Below, piece by piece: positions 1 to 9,591 of a stretch of 64,000 nt of DNA. Numbering within the stretch: the first letter of the stretch is position 1; every line of letters begins with the position of its first letter. A model generated the notes under the pieces. It had not been told where the DNA came from. It made no database searches and saw only the letters and a list, made by a program, of their open reading frames with translations. The position numbers and the translations under genes were made by a program. The DNA comes from Antonospora locustae. Its lineage: Eukaryota > Microsporidia. The stretch is taken from NCBI GenBank assembly GCA_007674295.1, contig CM017451.1:62001-126000 (forward strand), read 5' to 3'.

Positions 1-1560
1 AAGGACATAGCAGACGATACAAACATCACAACAAGAAAAAAGGTCTTCGAGAGGCTGTTTAAGTTTGCGAGCGACACTAAAAAGCTCCCGGACATTGTCA
101 GAATGTATTTCTCACTGCTAAGAGACAAGTGTCATATCGACGTCAAGTTTTCCACAGAGGCACTTGCCGGGCCGTTCTACTTTGAGGTGGAGAAGGACAT
201 CGCAAGATACTTCAACCTAAGCGACACCAGCATTTGCACGCTTGAGAAGGCTGTTTTGGTTAAGCACTATGCAAAATACAAGCCGGAGGAGGTGAGCCTT
301 GACACAGTGGTCTGTGTCTTGGATGACGTGGAGATGGTCAGGGTCAAAAAGAACTCTGAGTACGTGAATACAGTGCTCAAGATTGCAGCCAATCTACTTG
401 CACAAGGCAGCATGGATGCGGCAAAGTACCCTGTGGGGAAAGGTCTGAGAAAAAGGCTGGAGACCTTTTGTAGTCAGTTCATCTTCTATGACGTGTATGT
501 TTCCCAGTGTGCTAAGATTCTTCGCCTTCTAGGGTATAAAAGCTTCAGCGGTAGCGGAGATTATTATACTCTGATAAACGTATGTCTTGGAAACAGAATC
601 GAGACAAGACCCTGCACTGTATATGGAAAAAAAGCTCTGATTGCATTTCTTGACAACTACCCCGAGGAAATTCGTGTCCATCGGAAACAGGTTGCTGATA
701 TGTTCAAGGACACAGAATTACTTCCGGATATCCTGAAGTTGCTACTGGTGCACATTCATGCACCAGATGCCACAGAAGGTCCACAACATGCGCACCTTGA
801 GGTGCAGAGAAGCAGCACCGCGACAGAGCTCTACTTCAACTTTGTCTCAACGCACCAGGAATGCATATTTGAAATAGCCGACGCCGAACATTCCACAAAA
901 GTGCTGGTTTTGGCATACAGACTGCTAGCCCGGGCAACACATGTAGGTGCAGTTCTCTCTCAGCTTTCTGTACCACGCATCCTGAAGATAATATACCGAT
1001 GCGATTCACTGCGTCCAGACCGCATTGTTGCGTTATATGCTAGAGATATTACTAATACGCTTCATGAAACTCTGGAATTTCTTCTCGGCACCGAGTCCAT
1101 CCAGAAGGAGGTCACCGTCCATGCCCAGCACAATTCCATGCAGCAACCCATGGGGACAGAGAGAAGATGCATTCTTGGTGAAATATTTAGCTCGATTAGA
1201 GGTGAAAAAGATAGGTATTTGTTTATGGAAAAGCTTATGTTGCTTGCAAATACAGAAAACGTGTTTCACATATCCAAGGCACTTGTAAGGTTGGACCTGA
1301 ACGCAAAGGAAGTAAAGGTCCTCGACATGTGCATGAAAGAGGCAATGCAATCCATGCTACTTACCGAGTCTGCAGAAATGCAGAACCTGCACAATGTTGT
1401 GGTTGCATATGTACTTGGCGGCTACAGAAAAATGCTAAGAACACGCAAACAGATATCCAACTTGGAGGAAGCAGAGAGACTAGCAGGCATCGATAAGTAT
1501 ACAGATCGCGATATGCAATTTATTCTTGAGCTTGGCAGCCCATATCAGTTTTTTGAATGA
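1..1560 (+). CDS. Hypothetical protein, 5' end outside window
   Basis: The reading frame is open from the first base of the window, so the N terminus is missing; the first ATG inside the window (103) is probably internal. At least 519 residues are visible. The sequence is a run of amphipathic helices with no transmembrane segment, signal peptide or catalytic motif that I recognise, and the spacing of leucines and aromatics suggests a helical-repeat (HEAT/ARM-like) scaffold. That is inference from composition only. The C terminus ends in a short charged segment before the stop at 1558-1560. It converges with the gene at 1632 (about 70 bases apart). I do not recognise the family. Confidence 0.75.
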   Translation, partial: KDIADDTNITTRKKVFERLFKFASDTKKLPDIVRMYFSLLRDKCHIDVKFSTEALAGPFYFEVEKDIARYFNLSDTSICTLEKAVLVKHYAKYKPEEVSLDTVVCVLDDVEMVRVKKNSEYVNTVLKIAANLLAQGSMDAAKYPVGKGLRKRLETFCSQFIFYDVYVSQCAKILRLLGYKSFSGSGDYYTLINVCLGNRIETRPCTVYGKKALIAFLDNYPEEIRVHRKQVADMFKDTELLPDILKLLLVHIHAPDATEGPQHAHLEVQRSSTATELYFNFVSTHQECIFEIADAEHSTKVLVLAYRLLARATHVGAVLSQLSVPRILKIIYRCDSLRPDRIVALYARDITNTLHETLEFLLGTESIQKEVTVHAQHNSMQQPMGTERRCILGEIFSSIRGEKDRYLFMEKLMLLANTENVFHISKALVRLDLNAKEVKVLDMCMKEAMQSMLLTESAEMQNLHNVVVAYVLGGYRKMLRTRKQISNLEEAERLAGIDKYTDRDMQFILELGSPYQFFE

Positions 1561-1631
1561 GAAAAGAGCGTCTCCTTGACACAAAACCTGAAATTGTACC
1601 AAATGAGCTACTTAAAGGCAGTGCCGCTGCA

Positions 1632-3251
1632 CTAATACTTGCTGTTTGCTATGAGCACAAGCTCACCCGTGGAGGTAAAGCAGTACTTTCTTGAGATAAG
1701 CTGTGATACATTCCGTGCAACCTCAAGCGGAGAGCCCTCTTTCATGTGCTCACTGCAGCTCTTCTCTATGGACACGAGTTCTCTCCCTGTGTCGGTGTTC
1801 CTCAGAACCAAGATTTTCTCTTCAGAAACTACAAAGTCCACAATTCCTGTGACTGCAACTCTATGTACGACTTTCCACTCCGAATTCAGCACTGTGATTC
1901 CTTTTTCAGTTTTCAAGTATACGAAGTTCTCTATGACTCTTACTCGCTCTATCCCTGTCTCTAGATGGACATGTCTTTCGTCTCGTGCAATGCCCTCTGA
2001 GTCTACTCTGTATACCGCGCCTGCAAAGACAAACAGATCATGGACGCCCCTGAAAAGCGGCTTCAGAAACCCTGTAAACTCACTTACTCTATACACGCAT
2101 TGGCTAGACAGTAGGAGAGCATCGTTGCATCTGAGCACTGCAGCGTCTATTTGACCAACTGCACCTGCCTTCAGCTCGACACGCTTGACCAAGCAAAATT
2201 CACGGGGTCCGAGATGATAGATCAGAAAGTGCGTCTTTGTCGCAATATATAGGAGACTCCTGTCTGCAAAGAAACTGCGGATTTCCACTCCAAGAGACAG
2301 AACCTTCAGTGCCCTGCCATTTAAGGCGTCACAGTAAACAACAAGACCGTCATTTGCAAAGACAAATGTGGACTCCGACAGATCATTCTTGACAAGGTCC
2401 TCTGCGGCCTCAAGTGCCTCCGCGCGGAAACTCTCGCTTGTGCTACGTTGATCCAGCACAATGTGCTTGTCTACGTGAGTGAACAGGTAGATCTTTTGCA
2501 AAACTCTGTCGTACTTCAGACTATATGCCACAAGAGAGGCCTTACTTTCAAGAACCAGCACTCCATCAAATACACGCAGACTCAGAAACGTGCCAACAAA
2601 GTCAAACAGAATTCTGTATCTCTGCGTTCCCAGCGAGTATCGGTGGACAACCTTTTTGGTAGAAACAGAGTAAACCTCATTGCATGTTGCAGAGAGCTGA
2701 AGAGCCTGCACAGCCGTGTTGTGCCAATGAAAGTGAATGTCACGGGCATACACCTTTCCTGACCTAAGCCCCAGTGCCACTGACCCGTTTTTTACAGAAA
2801 AGGACATGATCTTTCTGGCCTCCGCTACTATGCTAACAATCAAAGTCGCAAGGTCAAGCTTTTTCAGTTGCGCCGACGTCAGAAAATAGAGCTTGTTGTC
2901 TTCAAATTGATATGCATGCACATCTTTAGAACTGAATATAGTGCTTCCATCTCTGTGCACACTTATATCATTTCCGGCCCTCGAAACAAAGAATGCACTC
3001 TCGCCATGCATATGGATGTACTCGGTGTCTTCTGGGACGTTTGCAAGACGTACCTCTCTGTTACCAACCAGGTGCCTTCCCTCAGCCACTGCATCATTTA
3101 TGATGTACAACACTCCGCTACACAGCACTGCTCTTCCAGACAGCTTTGCATGGCTCAGTATGTCTCCATTCTCCAAGGAGTACTGTGCAAGAAAGTTATC
3201 TTTTAGATGGTACAAAAACGTGCCCTCGGCAACAAATGTCGAGCCGCACAT
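1632..3251 (-). CDS. Beta-propeller protein, WDR75/UTP17 (Nan1)-like
   Basis: A 539-residue protein made throughout of short beta-strand repeats, as in a divergent WD40 propeller. Around residues 170-185 it has a segment with the core HFHWH followed by a repeat beginning VQALQLS, which resembles the HWHxxxVxxL signature of WDR75/Nan1. WDR75/Nan1 is a t-UTP subunit of the SSU processome that supports rDNA transcription and early 18S pre-rRNA processing in the nucleolus. The GH and WD dipeptides of typical WD40 repeats are largely lost, so the assignment rests on this one signature and on overall fold. The start ATG at 3251 follows a GAGCCCTG box, and an AAATTTT tract lies about 35 bases further upstream, fitting the promoter pattern elsewhere in the window. 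Other large propellers of the processome cannot be excluded. Confidence 0.55.
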   Translation of the reverse strand: MCGSTFVAEGTFLYHLKDNFLAQYSLENGDILSHAKLSGRAVLCSGVLYIINDAVAEGRHLVGNREVRLANVPEDTEYIHMHGESAFFVSRAGNDISVHRDGSTIFSSKDVHAYQFEDNKLYFLTSAQLKKLDLATLIVSIVAEARKIMSFSVKNGSVALGLRSGKVYARDIHFHWHNTAVQALQLSATCNEVYSVSTKKVVHRYSLGTQRYRILFDFVGTFLSLRVFDGVLVLESKASLVAYSLKYDRVLQKIYLFTHVDKHIVLDQRSTSESFRAEALEAAEDLVKNDLSESTFVFANDGLVVYCDALNGRALKVLSLGVEIRSFFADRSLLYIATKTHFLIYHLGPREFCLVKRVELKAGAVGQIDAAVLRCNDALLLSSQCVYRVSEFTGFLKPLFRGVHDLFVFAGAVYRVDSEGIARDERHVHLETGIERVRVIENFVYLKTEKGITVLNSEWKVVHRVAVTGIVDFVVSEEKILVLRNTDTGRELVSIEKSCSEHMKEGSPLEVARNVSQLISRKYCFTSTGELVLIANSKY

Positions 3252-3288
3252 CAGGGCTCCGAATGAGGCAGCTTAACAAGAAAAAATT

Positions 3289-4518
3289 TTATGTCATTTC
3301 CGAAAGACCATGGACCTGCCCAGCGCCATTATTATCCACTGCATCTGTACAGAGAAGAAGGACAGTGCATTCTCTTTTCAGTCTCAGTATGTCGTATACG
3401 TACTTCCGTGCCAAGTTAAACAGGACGCTAAGACGCAGAAAGTCGTTGTTTTCCAGGTTCTCAAATCGTGCAACCGTGTCTCCGAGAATGCCCAGAAAAC
3501 GTTCGTCATCTCTGACTGTGCCCTGCGACAGAACTTCAGCAAGCAGTGCGCGCGCCGCATCGCATGCTTGCCTCTCTTGTCTTTTTATGTTTCTATAGAG
3601 CGTTTCGATTGCATGTCTCACCTGATGTTCCTTTTCAGAGCTTTTGCCACAATCCTTGCGTCCCTTTCCAGACACTTCGCTGTCTCGTGGTTGCTGCACC
3701 GTATCTTGTGAATTCGCATGGTGCAAAAGCAGTGCATTACAGAGAAACACCATTCTGCAATCTATGTTACGAAAGAGCCTGCCATGGGCATGCTTTATTC
3801 TACGTTGGACACGGATGCTGCTTTTCGGCTGTTCGTGTGCTGTGCAAGAGGAGCGCTCATCGCCTGAACATGTCTCGTTATCCTGAGAATGCTTTCTAGC
3901 AGGCGTTATATAGCCAGCCGTGTTATCGTTTTCCACTGTCCTTTGTTTGTCGAGTGTCTGTAGTTGCTGTGGTGCATGTTGCTTCGACACAATTCTTGTG
4001 CACAATATCACAGGCTTCTCTGCGATGCTTTTTGCAAATGCAACAAGCGAGCCCAGAGCCAAGAATTCAGCATTGCTCAGCGATATGCAAGGTTTGTCGC
4101 CCTGAAAACCCGAAGCCACTGAATGCCTGCTTGTGTTGTCATAGATGCAGCCTTCGTGCTGCAAAAGAAATCGCTCAATAAAACACCCTTGTGTGTGGAT
4201 TATGTTTCTGTAGAGACGCTTGAGCGTGCTTTCGAGCATTCTCTCTGTGTTGGCAACTGCTTCGTGAGCCTTGCATCGGATGGTCACTGTGTATATTCGC
4301 AGCCTTTCAAGCGAACGGACTATTTGAATCATGCACTCCATGCTTGCCTCCCATGCCTGCCTCTCGCGCATAAGCCTTTCGTTCTCCATGTCCAACAGTA
4401 TGTCATTCACCTTTTCCACAAGTGACGACATTTCACACTGTAGTCTGCTTCTCATTAGGCTTCTGTAAAACACTCGGCCTACCAATGGGCTTTGAAAGAA
4501 CCACACAAATTGTGCCAT
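3289..4518 (-). CDS. Hypothetical helical protein
   Basis: About 409 residues, rich in Arg, Glu, Gln and Leu. Helix-forming segments lie near residues 20-110 and 300-395, separated by a polar, Ser/Gln/Lys-rich middle of low predicted order. No signal peptide, membrane segment or known motif is visible. The frame stays open upstream into the neighbouring Ran-binding-domain gene (stop at 4598), so the start must be internal. I chose the ATG at 4518, which lies between the two genes; ATGs at 4455 and 4431 are alternatives, and an AATTT plus GCCC pair lies upstream of 4455. It is transcribed in the same direction as its neighbours on both sides. Function unknown. Confidence 0.6.
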   Translation of the reverse strand: MAQFVWFFQSPLVGRVFYRSLMRSRLQCEMSSLVEKVNDILLDMENERLMRERQAWEASMECMIQIVRSLERLRIYTVTIRCKAHEAVANTERMLESTLKRLYRNIIHTQGCFIERFLLQHEGCIYDNTSRHSVASGFQGDKPCISLSNAEFLALGSLVAFAKSIAEKPVILCTRIVSKQHAPQQLQTLDKQRTVENDNTAGYITPARKHSQDNETCSGDERSSCTAHEQPKSSIRVQRRIKHAHGRLFRNIDCRMVFLCNALLLHHANSQDTVQQPRDSEVSGKGRKDCGKSSEKEHQVRHAIETLYRNIKRQERQACDAARALLAEVLSQGTVRDDERFLGILGDTVARFENLENNDFLRLSVLFNLARKYVYDILRLKRECTVLLLCTDAVDNNGAGQVHGLSEMT

Positions 4519-4597
4519 GCAAGACTGCGACGAGTCCACAGAACGCAGTCTGGGCAAGAGAAAAACCTTTGATAGACAGCAGTACGCTATATGTGGT

Positions 4598-5320
4598 TTA
4601 CTTAGAAGCAAGGATTCTGCCGTTTTCATTGCGGCCCTCGTCGTATATCTTTTTGAAGTTTGCAGACTCCTTGTCATCTGCAAACCGCACAACATAGAAC
4701 TGGCATTTTGAGTCATTCTTGCCCGTGTGACAGTCGTCACTCGATGCAAACCAGGACCAGGCCCTTGTGTAGCTTCGGACGGACACACAGTCAAAACGCG
4801 GGTCTATGAAGTGATTGCATCCCAGTGTCTTTATCTGGTCACGGACCATGGACACCTTGTACAAGCTAGATTCGCAGCAGCGTGCTATGAACATGTCGCC
4901 CTCGCCCCGGTCCTCAAACTTCTTGGTCTCCATGTTCTTACGAAACAGCTTGCATCGTGCACGAAACAGAATGTCGCCCTTCGTGTTGTTGCTTTCGTAC
5001 TGGTCCTGTATTCTCTTGACCTCGTTCATGTCTATTTCGTCTACAATCGTCTTTCCTGCGCCTTCGCTTGCCGGCACATCAGTCTCCTTTTCCGCGCTCT
5101 CATTGTGCAGCTTCTGAAACGGTATTCTCGACGAGCCCTCAGAGACAACCTCCTTCCGAGTGAAAATCGTCTTCTTCTCTGTCACCAAGATATTCTTGTT
5201 GTCAGCACTCTGATCTTTCTTCGTCGCAATCACTTTCTCCTCTATGTTGACTTCGTCTGCTCTGTTGCCCTCAGCGTCCTCTGCAGGCCTTTTGGTACCT
5301 TCACCGTCCAGCCCGTGCAT
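4598..5320 (-). CDS. Ran-binding-domain protein (Yrb2/Nup2/Nup50-like)
   Basis: A 240-residue protein with a C-terminal RanBP1-type domain (about residues 115-240). The family landmarks are visible in order: a segment like LFRxRCKLFRxxxExxxFxxRGEGD, a conserved NHFIDP-like turn, a W-W aromatic pair (RAWSWFAS), and a final FKKIYDE-like helix. Such domains bind RanGTP and work in nuclear export or at the nuclear pore. The N-terminal half is charged and probably disordered, and starts with a KRP-containing stretch like those of Yrb2 and Nup50, so a RanBP3/Yrb2 or Nup2 homologue is more likely than a minimal RanBP1. The start at 5320 was chosen because it directly follows an AAATTTTTAGCCCCG promoter box; an upstream in-frame ATG exists but would run through that box. 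Confidence 0.85.
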   Translation of the reverse strand: MHGLDGEGTKRPAEDAEGNRADEVNIEEKVIATKKDQSADNKNILVTEKKTIFTRKEVVSEGSSRIPFQKLHNESAEKETDVPASEGAGKTIVDEIDMNEVKRIQDQYESNNTKGDILFRARCKLFRKNMETKKFEDRGEGDMFIARCCESSLYKVSMVRDQIKTLGCNHFIDPRFDCVSVRSYTRAWSWFASSDDCHTGKNDSKCQFYVVRFADDKESANFKKIYDEGRNENGRILASK

Positions 5321-5336
5321 CGGGGCTAAAAATTTT
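5321..5336 (-). promoter_or_regulatory. AAATTTTTA-GCCCC start-proximal promoter box
   Basis: Read on the minus strand, an AAAATTTTTAG tract runs directly into a CCCCG box that touches the start codon at 5320. The same arrangement precedes alpha-tubulin at 50661. AAATTT-like and CCC-like signals just upstream of starts are known promoter elements in microsporidia. The box also lies about 75 bases from the divergent gene at 5411 and may serve both. Confidence 0.7.
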
Positions 5337-5410
5337 GTGGCTGATCTGCGACAAAACATGTTTGAAGCTGAAACAGTAAACATCTTAATAGCAGGACAAG
5401 CTGCAGAAAC

Positions 5411-6079
5411 ATGAACGGGATTATTCTTAGCGTGTATTTTGTCCTTCTAATCCAGCAAGTGTTTTCCATCAGAACGGCAGCGACAAAGGTTGTCAACTTC
5501 AAGCTGTACATCTCGCCTGACGGCAGAGATGCCTTTCTAAGGAAGGGAAGAACAATCGAGGAGTCTGTTGAAGGTGCAATAAGCAAGCTAGAGGAAACGC
5601 TCGACACCTTCATGTTGCACTTTGGTGATCCGATCAAGGTGAAGTTCAAGCCAACGTACGCGACGGAACTGCCTGTGGGTGTGGACCTCGACAAGTGCGA
5701 CAGGGACATCATCAGCATCTCAGACATGCTCAACAACTTCAACAGAGATGACTCTCTAAGCTCCAGCATCATCATCATGTCGTGTAACGCGTATCCGTAC
5801 AACGACGCGTTTAGAGTCGTCGGCCAGAAAGTACCGTACATAACACATTCGATATCTGCATTGTGCACAACACGCACAGTGATATTTCTGGAGACCGAGG
5901 AGGCAAAGTTCCTTTCTGTGTTCACAACTGCGCTTGTGAGGGCTGCTGGTATAAACATTACAAACCCTCTGCTTTATGAAGAGGTGATAGAGGGCGACCG
6001 CGGAGTGCACTACGAGATACGAGTGAGCAGCGACACCATCGAGTCCTTCAAGGACAACCGCTGCTTCTACTCTGCTTAG
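5411..6079 (+). CDS. Secreted protein, paralogue-like partner of the 6141-7355 gene
   Basis: A 222-residue protein with a clear N-terminal signal peptide (hydrophobic residues about 4-18, likely cleavage after the FS pair). The mature part is an alpha/beta fold with alternating strands and helices. The order of elements (a VKFKP strand, an SSIIIMSC strand, a cysteine-containing edge strand CTTRTVIFLE, then a helix ALVRAAGI) parallels the adjacent divergent gene ending at 6141. That topology recalls a metzincin-like domain, but no HExxH zinc motif is present, so any peptidase relation is speculative. The first in-frame ATG is used; no CCC box is adjacent to it. The stop at 6077-6079 is about 60 bases from the stop of the convergent neighbour. 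Confidence 0.7.
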   Translation: MNGIILSVYFVLLIQQVFSIRTAATKVVNFKLYISPDGRDAFLRKGRTIEESVEGAISKLEETLDTFMLHFGDPIKVKFKPTYATELPVGVDLDKCDRDIISISDMLNNFNRDDSLSSSIIIMSCNAYPYNDAFRVVGQKVPYITHSISALCTTRTVIFLETEEAKFLSVFTTALVRAAGINITNPLLYEEVIEGDRGVHYEIRVSSDTIESFKDNRCFYSA

Positions 6080-6140
6080 TTGTGTGGGTGTTTAATAAAA
6101 TATCTGATCTTTATTCTGCATCTGCCGCGATCGGCTGCTT

Positions 6141-7355
6141 TCAGAACCTCCTCTTGCCGCGGGCCAGCACCGCATAATCCACTCTTCCGTCTTTTTCTGT
6201 GTTGCCGTCTGCACTCGTGTCCTGCAGCCCCAGGCGCCCTGTTGAACCCCCGTTTCGCACAGGCCTGGCCCTGTTGAACGGCCTTCGGTGGCTTCGTCCC
6301 ATCAAATCTGCATGCAAAGGAGGAACCAGAAAATCAGGTGACCCTTCCGTTGCATGCTGCTTCTGTACAACATTGGAGAGCTTGGCAATCTCTGCCAGAA
6401 TCTCTGTGTTGGCCCTTGCAAGGTCTGCGTAGGCAGACGCATCATCGCTGTAGCCGAGTATTCCTGCCGTTCTGCTTTTCTTGTTTGCGCCCTCTGGCGT
6501 AGGTGGTGTGTCCTTCCCAGTGCTGCGTGTGCGGTGTGGAGCGTCTGTCTCCTTCGTCCTGCTCATGCCAAGCACATCTCTCGGAGACTGTGCGGTGGAA
6601 CTTATGTCTGACACTGAGGAACTGCAGTCTCGGGTGCTCTCGTTGTGATACAGCATATCGTAGACGTCGAGTATTCTCTTCACCTCCCGTGCAACCCCCG
6701 CGCCTCCATGTGTGCTTTCCTGCACTCCACAGTCATCCATGATGCCTAGCTTTGGCGAGGAGTATATGTTGTCCCAAGAGCATCCGGGCATGTTCTGCAG
6801 AACATCCGACCTCTTCAGCCTCTCCACAAAAGCTCGTGCAAGAGACTTGTAGCTCTTGTCGGAAAAGTCGGGAAACTCAATGGAAAACACACGAGACAGA
6901 AGCTCGACCGTTGCCTTGGAGAGGTTTATGGGAAGGTCCTTGTCTACGGTGACTCTTGAGTTCAGATTGAACACGTATATGCCCTTGCACGGCGTCACAG
7001 CCCTGTACCTCACCTCAGGCTCCTCGATAAGTGTAGATGCACCCAGTATGTAGTGCCAATCAGAGACCTTTTCCAGCTCATCCACTCGCTTGTCCAGGCT
7101 ATCTGTTCCTGCCAGCGAGGCAAGTTCCGCAAACCTGTCCACATTCACGTAGTCGTTGAAGGAGAGAACGTCCATCAACTCGATGCGCATGTTTTCGGGC
7201 ACAAGAAATCGGTTGTATCTGTCAACAAGCTCGCCGATTTGTGTCTTGTAGTACACTGGCGTGTCCCTGCTGCTCTCCTTCTCGTACATTATGGTGATTC
7301 TGATGGACCTTGCACACACTTCACACGTAAGAAGAAAACATGCTACAAAGTTCAT
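6141..7355 (-). CDS. Secreted protein with basic, disordered C-terminal tail
   Basis: About 404 residues beginning with a short signal peptide (MNFVACFLLTC..., cleavage near ARS). Residues about 20-180 form an alpha/beta domain with MRIELMD, DWHYILGAS and CKGIYVFN strands, laid out like those of the neighbouring 5411 gene, which suggests the two are old paralogues. No zinc-binding HExxH is seen. Residues about 230-404 are Ser/Thr/Pro-rich and low in order, contain a KKSR basic patch and end in RGKRRF, so they could act as a nuclear-targeting or RNA-binding tail if the protein is exported into the host. That is inference. An in-frame ATG nine codons upstream (7382) is possible; 7355 gives the cleaner signal peptide. 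Confidence 0.7.
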   Translation of the reverse strand: MNFVACFLLTCEVCARSIRITIMYEKESSRDTPVYYKTQIGELVDRYNRFLVPENMRIELMDVLSFNDYVNVDRFAELASLAGTDSLDKRVDELEKVSDWHYILGASTLIEEPEVRYRAVTPCKGIYVFNLNSRVTVDKDLPINLSKATVELLSRVFSIEFPDFSDKSYKSLARAFVERLKRSDVLQNMPGCSWDNIYSSPKLGIMDDCGVQESTHGGAGVAREVKRILDVYDMLYHNESTRDCSSSVSDISSTAQSPRDVLGMSRTKETDAPHRTRSTGKDTPPTPEGANKKSRTAGILGYSDDASAYADLARANTEILAEIAKLSNVVQKQHATEGSPDFLVPPLHADLMGRSHRRPFNRARPVRNGGSTGRLGLQDTSADGNTEKDGRVDYAVLARGKRRF

Positions 7356-7429
7356 TGTTTTTGGCAGTAGATCTGCTTTCATTTACACATCTGAAACACA
7401 AAGTACCAGCAGCAGATGCTGAAAAGACA

Positions 7430-9223
7430 TCACTTCAGACCAAAGATGCTGTCTGGAAACTTCCAAAACGCTGCGTCCGTAAACTGGTTGTCAAAATTCA
7501 CAATGATTCCTGAGTTCAGGTTCGGAAACATGGAGTCTACAAAACTGTTCAGAGACTGGTGTGTTGCAGTAAGCGCCTTTGTAAGCTCCAGAATAACATT
7601 GCCCTGCGGGTTTATCGTGAATATCTTTGATGTTGGAATTCCAAGTGCCTTGTATGTTATCACGTCAGACTGCTTGTTTCCAAAGCCAGAGACGAATGGA
7701 AAGTCACCGTTGAACAGCGACTCGATTTTCTTCAAACACGATATCTTGAAGCTTTGTGGGTTTCTTGAGATGATCTCTCTGTAAAGCGCAGCAAACAGCC
7801 CGTCAGGGCTGTGCAGAATAGGCCCCTCGGGAAGCCGCCCACCGTCCTGTTCCACGTTTTTTAGATATAACCTGGTCATGGCGGACTGTCCAAGTGGTCT
7901 CGTTGTGAGGTACAAAAGCCTGTACCCATTTCTGGCGATCTTTGTATACAGATGGGCTACTCCCTTGTGCGTCCAGTCCTTGCCAACAAAGCTGTATATG
8001 TGCCCCCGCACATCACTCTTCGTAATGGTTCCATCTACGTCGGAAATTATGATCTTTTCGTCTTGATTCCACAGAAAGATCTTCGCCTCGAGCTTCTGGT
8101 TTATTCCGCTTAGCTTGAAGACTATGTCGTTTGCACCGTATCTTAAGTTCAGGCTCCTCAACTGCTCAGACGTCAGCTCCAGAGACCATGTGATTTTTTT
8201 CTCAGGCCTGCTACGTGTAAACAACGACCATCCCTTTCTAGTTTCTCTCTTCTTCTCGAAGAAATCCCTGAGAAAACCCTCATGCTCTCTTTTGTGCAGG
8301 AAAATACGAACTAGAAAGTGAAGCTCCACAAAAAGACCAAGGCTGAAGTAGAACTTTGTTCTGCACCGCTTGCAGCCGGAGATCTGGACTATCAGCCTGT
8401 CGTGATCTCTTATTCTCTGCACCTCGCACCCGTCAAACGCAGAATCGAGACCTCTCCCCGTTTTTTCTGCACCGCAGAGGGAAAAGCGAACACAGGCCTC
8501 CCGGCACGCTTCTTCAAGGACGCCTGTGCACCTTACATCCGCCTTGACGGGATGCATCCACAGCCCCCTCATAATGTGCAGAATCATCTTGGAGCTCGAA
8601 AAAGAGAAATCCAGGTACTCAAACGAGTTTACAAGTTTCTCAAATGTGTTGTACATGGAGCACAGGCGCTGGTAAGGATCGAGAGTCGCTGCTGCTTTTC
8701 CTATGATGAACCTTCTCTTCTCAAAGTTGACAGCTCTCTCATGTTCCACGTACTTCCTCGTGTACAGGCCGGTGTTCTGTGGCCTCTGCACACAGTTTTC
8801 CGTGCTTTCTGCATGGAATGTCTGTCCGCGAATGCACGTTCTTCTTGCTGCAGACAGATTGAGGACAACGTCCAGGTCACTTAGGCTGCACTGTGTCTCA
8901 GGAGTATCCTCCGCATACTTGATGCTGAAGTTTACACGACTTTCAGTGTCACTGTACGTATCGTCCTCCTCAAAGTATAGTTCTCCCTGCTTTCCTATCA
9001 CCATAACGATGTCAGACATCACCCCATTCACGTATAGATGGACAATTCTGCTTGTAATCCGGAACATCTGCATCTTGCCAAACCTTACGTGAAACGGCGA
9101 GCATCTGAGCACACCGTCACGCCCCTTGACCACGATAATATCGTTCACCCCACTGAGAGTCGACGGGTTTATGTCCTTGTACAGGCCAAACATCGTGCTG
9201 ACAAACCCGGTAGCTATATCCAT
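7430..9223 (-). CDS. Lipin / phosphatidate phosphatase (Mg2+-dependent PAP)
   Basis: A 597-residue lipin. The N-LIP domain lies at residues 1-100, including the amphipathic start and the segment SGVNDIIVV followed by CSPFHVRFGK, both typical of Pah1/lipin. The C-terminal LNS2 HAD-type catalytic domain begins near residue 390, with the DxDxT nucleophile motif DVDGT at 395-399 and a conserved YLTTRP segment near 438-444. The enzyme dephosphorylates phosphatidic acid to diacylglycerol at the ER/nuclear membrane, feeding phospholipid and triglyceride synthesis. The middle is basic and much shorter than in yeast Pah1. The start at 9223 follows an ATAAGCCCTCG box. It lies divergent from a 370-base gene-free stretch. 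Confidence 0.93.
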   Translation of the reverse strand: MDIATGFVSTMFGLYKDINPSTLSGVNDIIVVKGRDGVLRCSPFHVRFGKMQMFRITSRIVHLYVNGVMSDIVMVIGKQGELYFEEDDTYSDTESRVNFSIKYAEDTPETQCSLSDLDVVLNLSAARRTCIRGQTFHAESTENCVQRPQNTGLYTRKYVEHERAVNFEKRRFIIGKAAATLDPYQRLCSMYNTFEKLVNSFEYLDFSFSSSKMILHIMRGLWMHPVKADVRCTGVLEEACREACVRFSLCGAEKTGRGLDSAFDGCEVQRIRDHDRLIVQISGCKRCRTKFYFSLGLFVELHFLVRIFLHKREHEGFLRDFFEKKRETRKGWSLFTRSRPEKKITWSLELTSEQLRSLNLRYGANDIVFKLSGINQKLEAKIFLWNQDEKIIISDVDGTITKSDVRGHIYSFVGKDWTHKGVAHLYTKIARNGYRLLYLTTRPLGQSAMTRLYLKNVEQDGGRLPEGPILHSPDGLFAALYREIISRNPQSFKISCLKKIESLFNGDFPFVSGFGNKQSDVITYKALGIPTSKIFTINPQGNVILELTKALTATHQSLNSFVDSMFPNLNSGIIVNFDNQFTDAAFWKFPDSIFGLK

Positions 9224-9591
9224 CGAGGGCTTATTTTAGATGCCACTTTCGTATGTTATAGCTGTTGCTTGGGTTGGCAGCCTTTCATTTGTGAATGATA
9301 GTGGTACAAACAAGCTGCATGTGTCATTGGGCAAAATTTCTGAAACCTAGCGCTCACATATGGTCTCTGCACACAAAAAACATGCACACATGTAGGTTGC
9401 ACTCATGCTGATTCAATCATACGTTATTGTACGTCTTTTTCCGGCGCAGCTTAGCTGTGCACAAAGACATGCCAACTGAAAACGATGGGCTCGTTAGCAT
9501 GTCTCTACTATAGTTTCTGCAGTTATCTTAGCAACGCAAATATTTCAGACTACATATAAGACGTCTTTGCTTTCAGCATTTTATTCTCTCT
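9224..9591. other. Intergenic stretch, nothing recognised
   Basis: About 370 bases between the promoter of the lipin gene and the stop of the next minus-strand gene. The lipin promoter box is at its left edge. No open frame of useful length, tRNA-like fold or repeat was seen. Confidence 0.5.
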
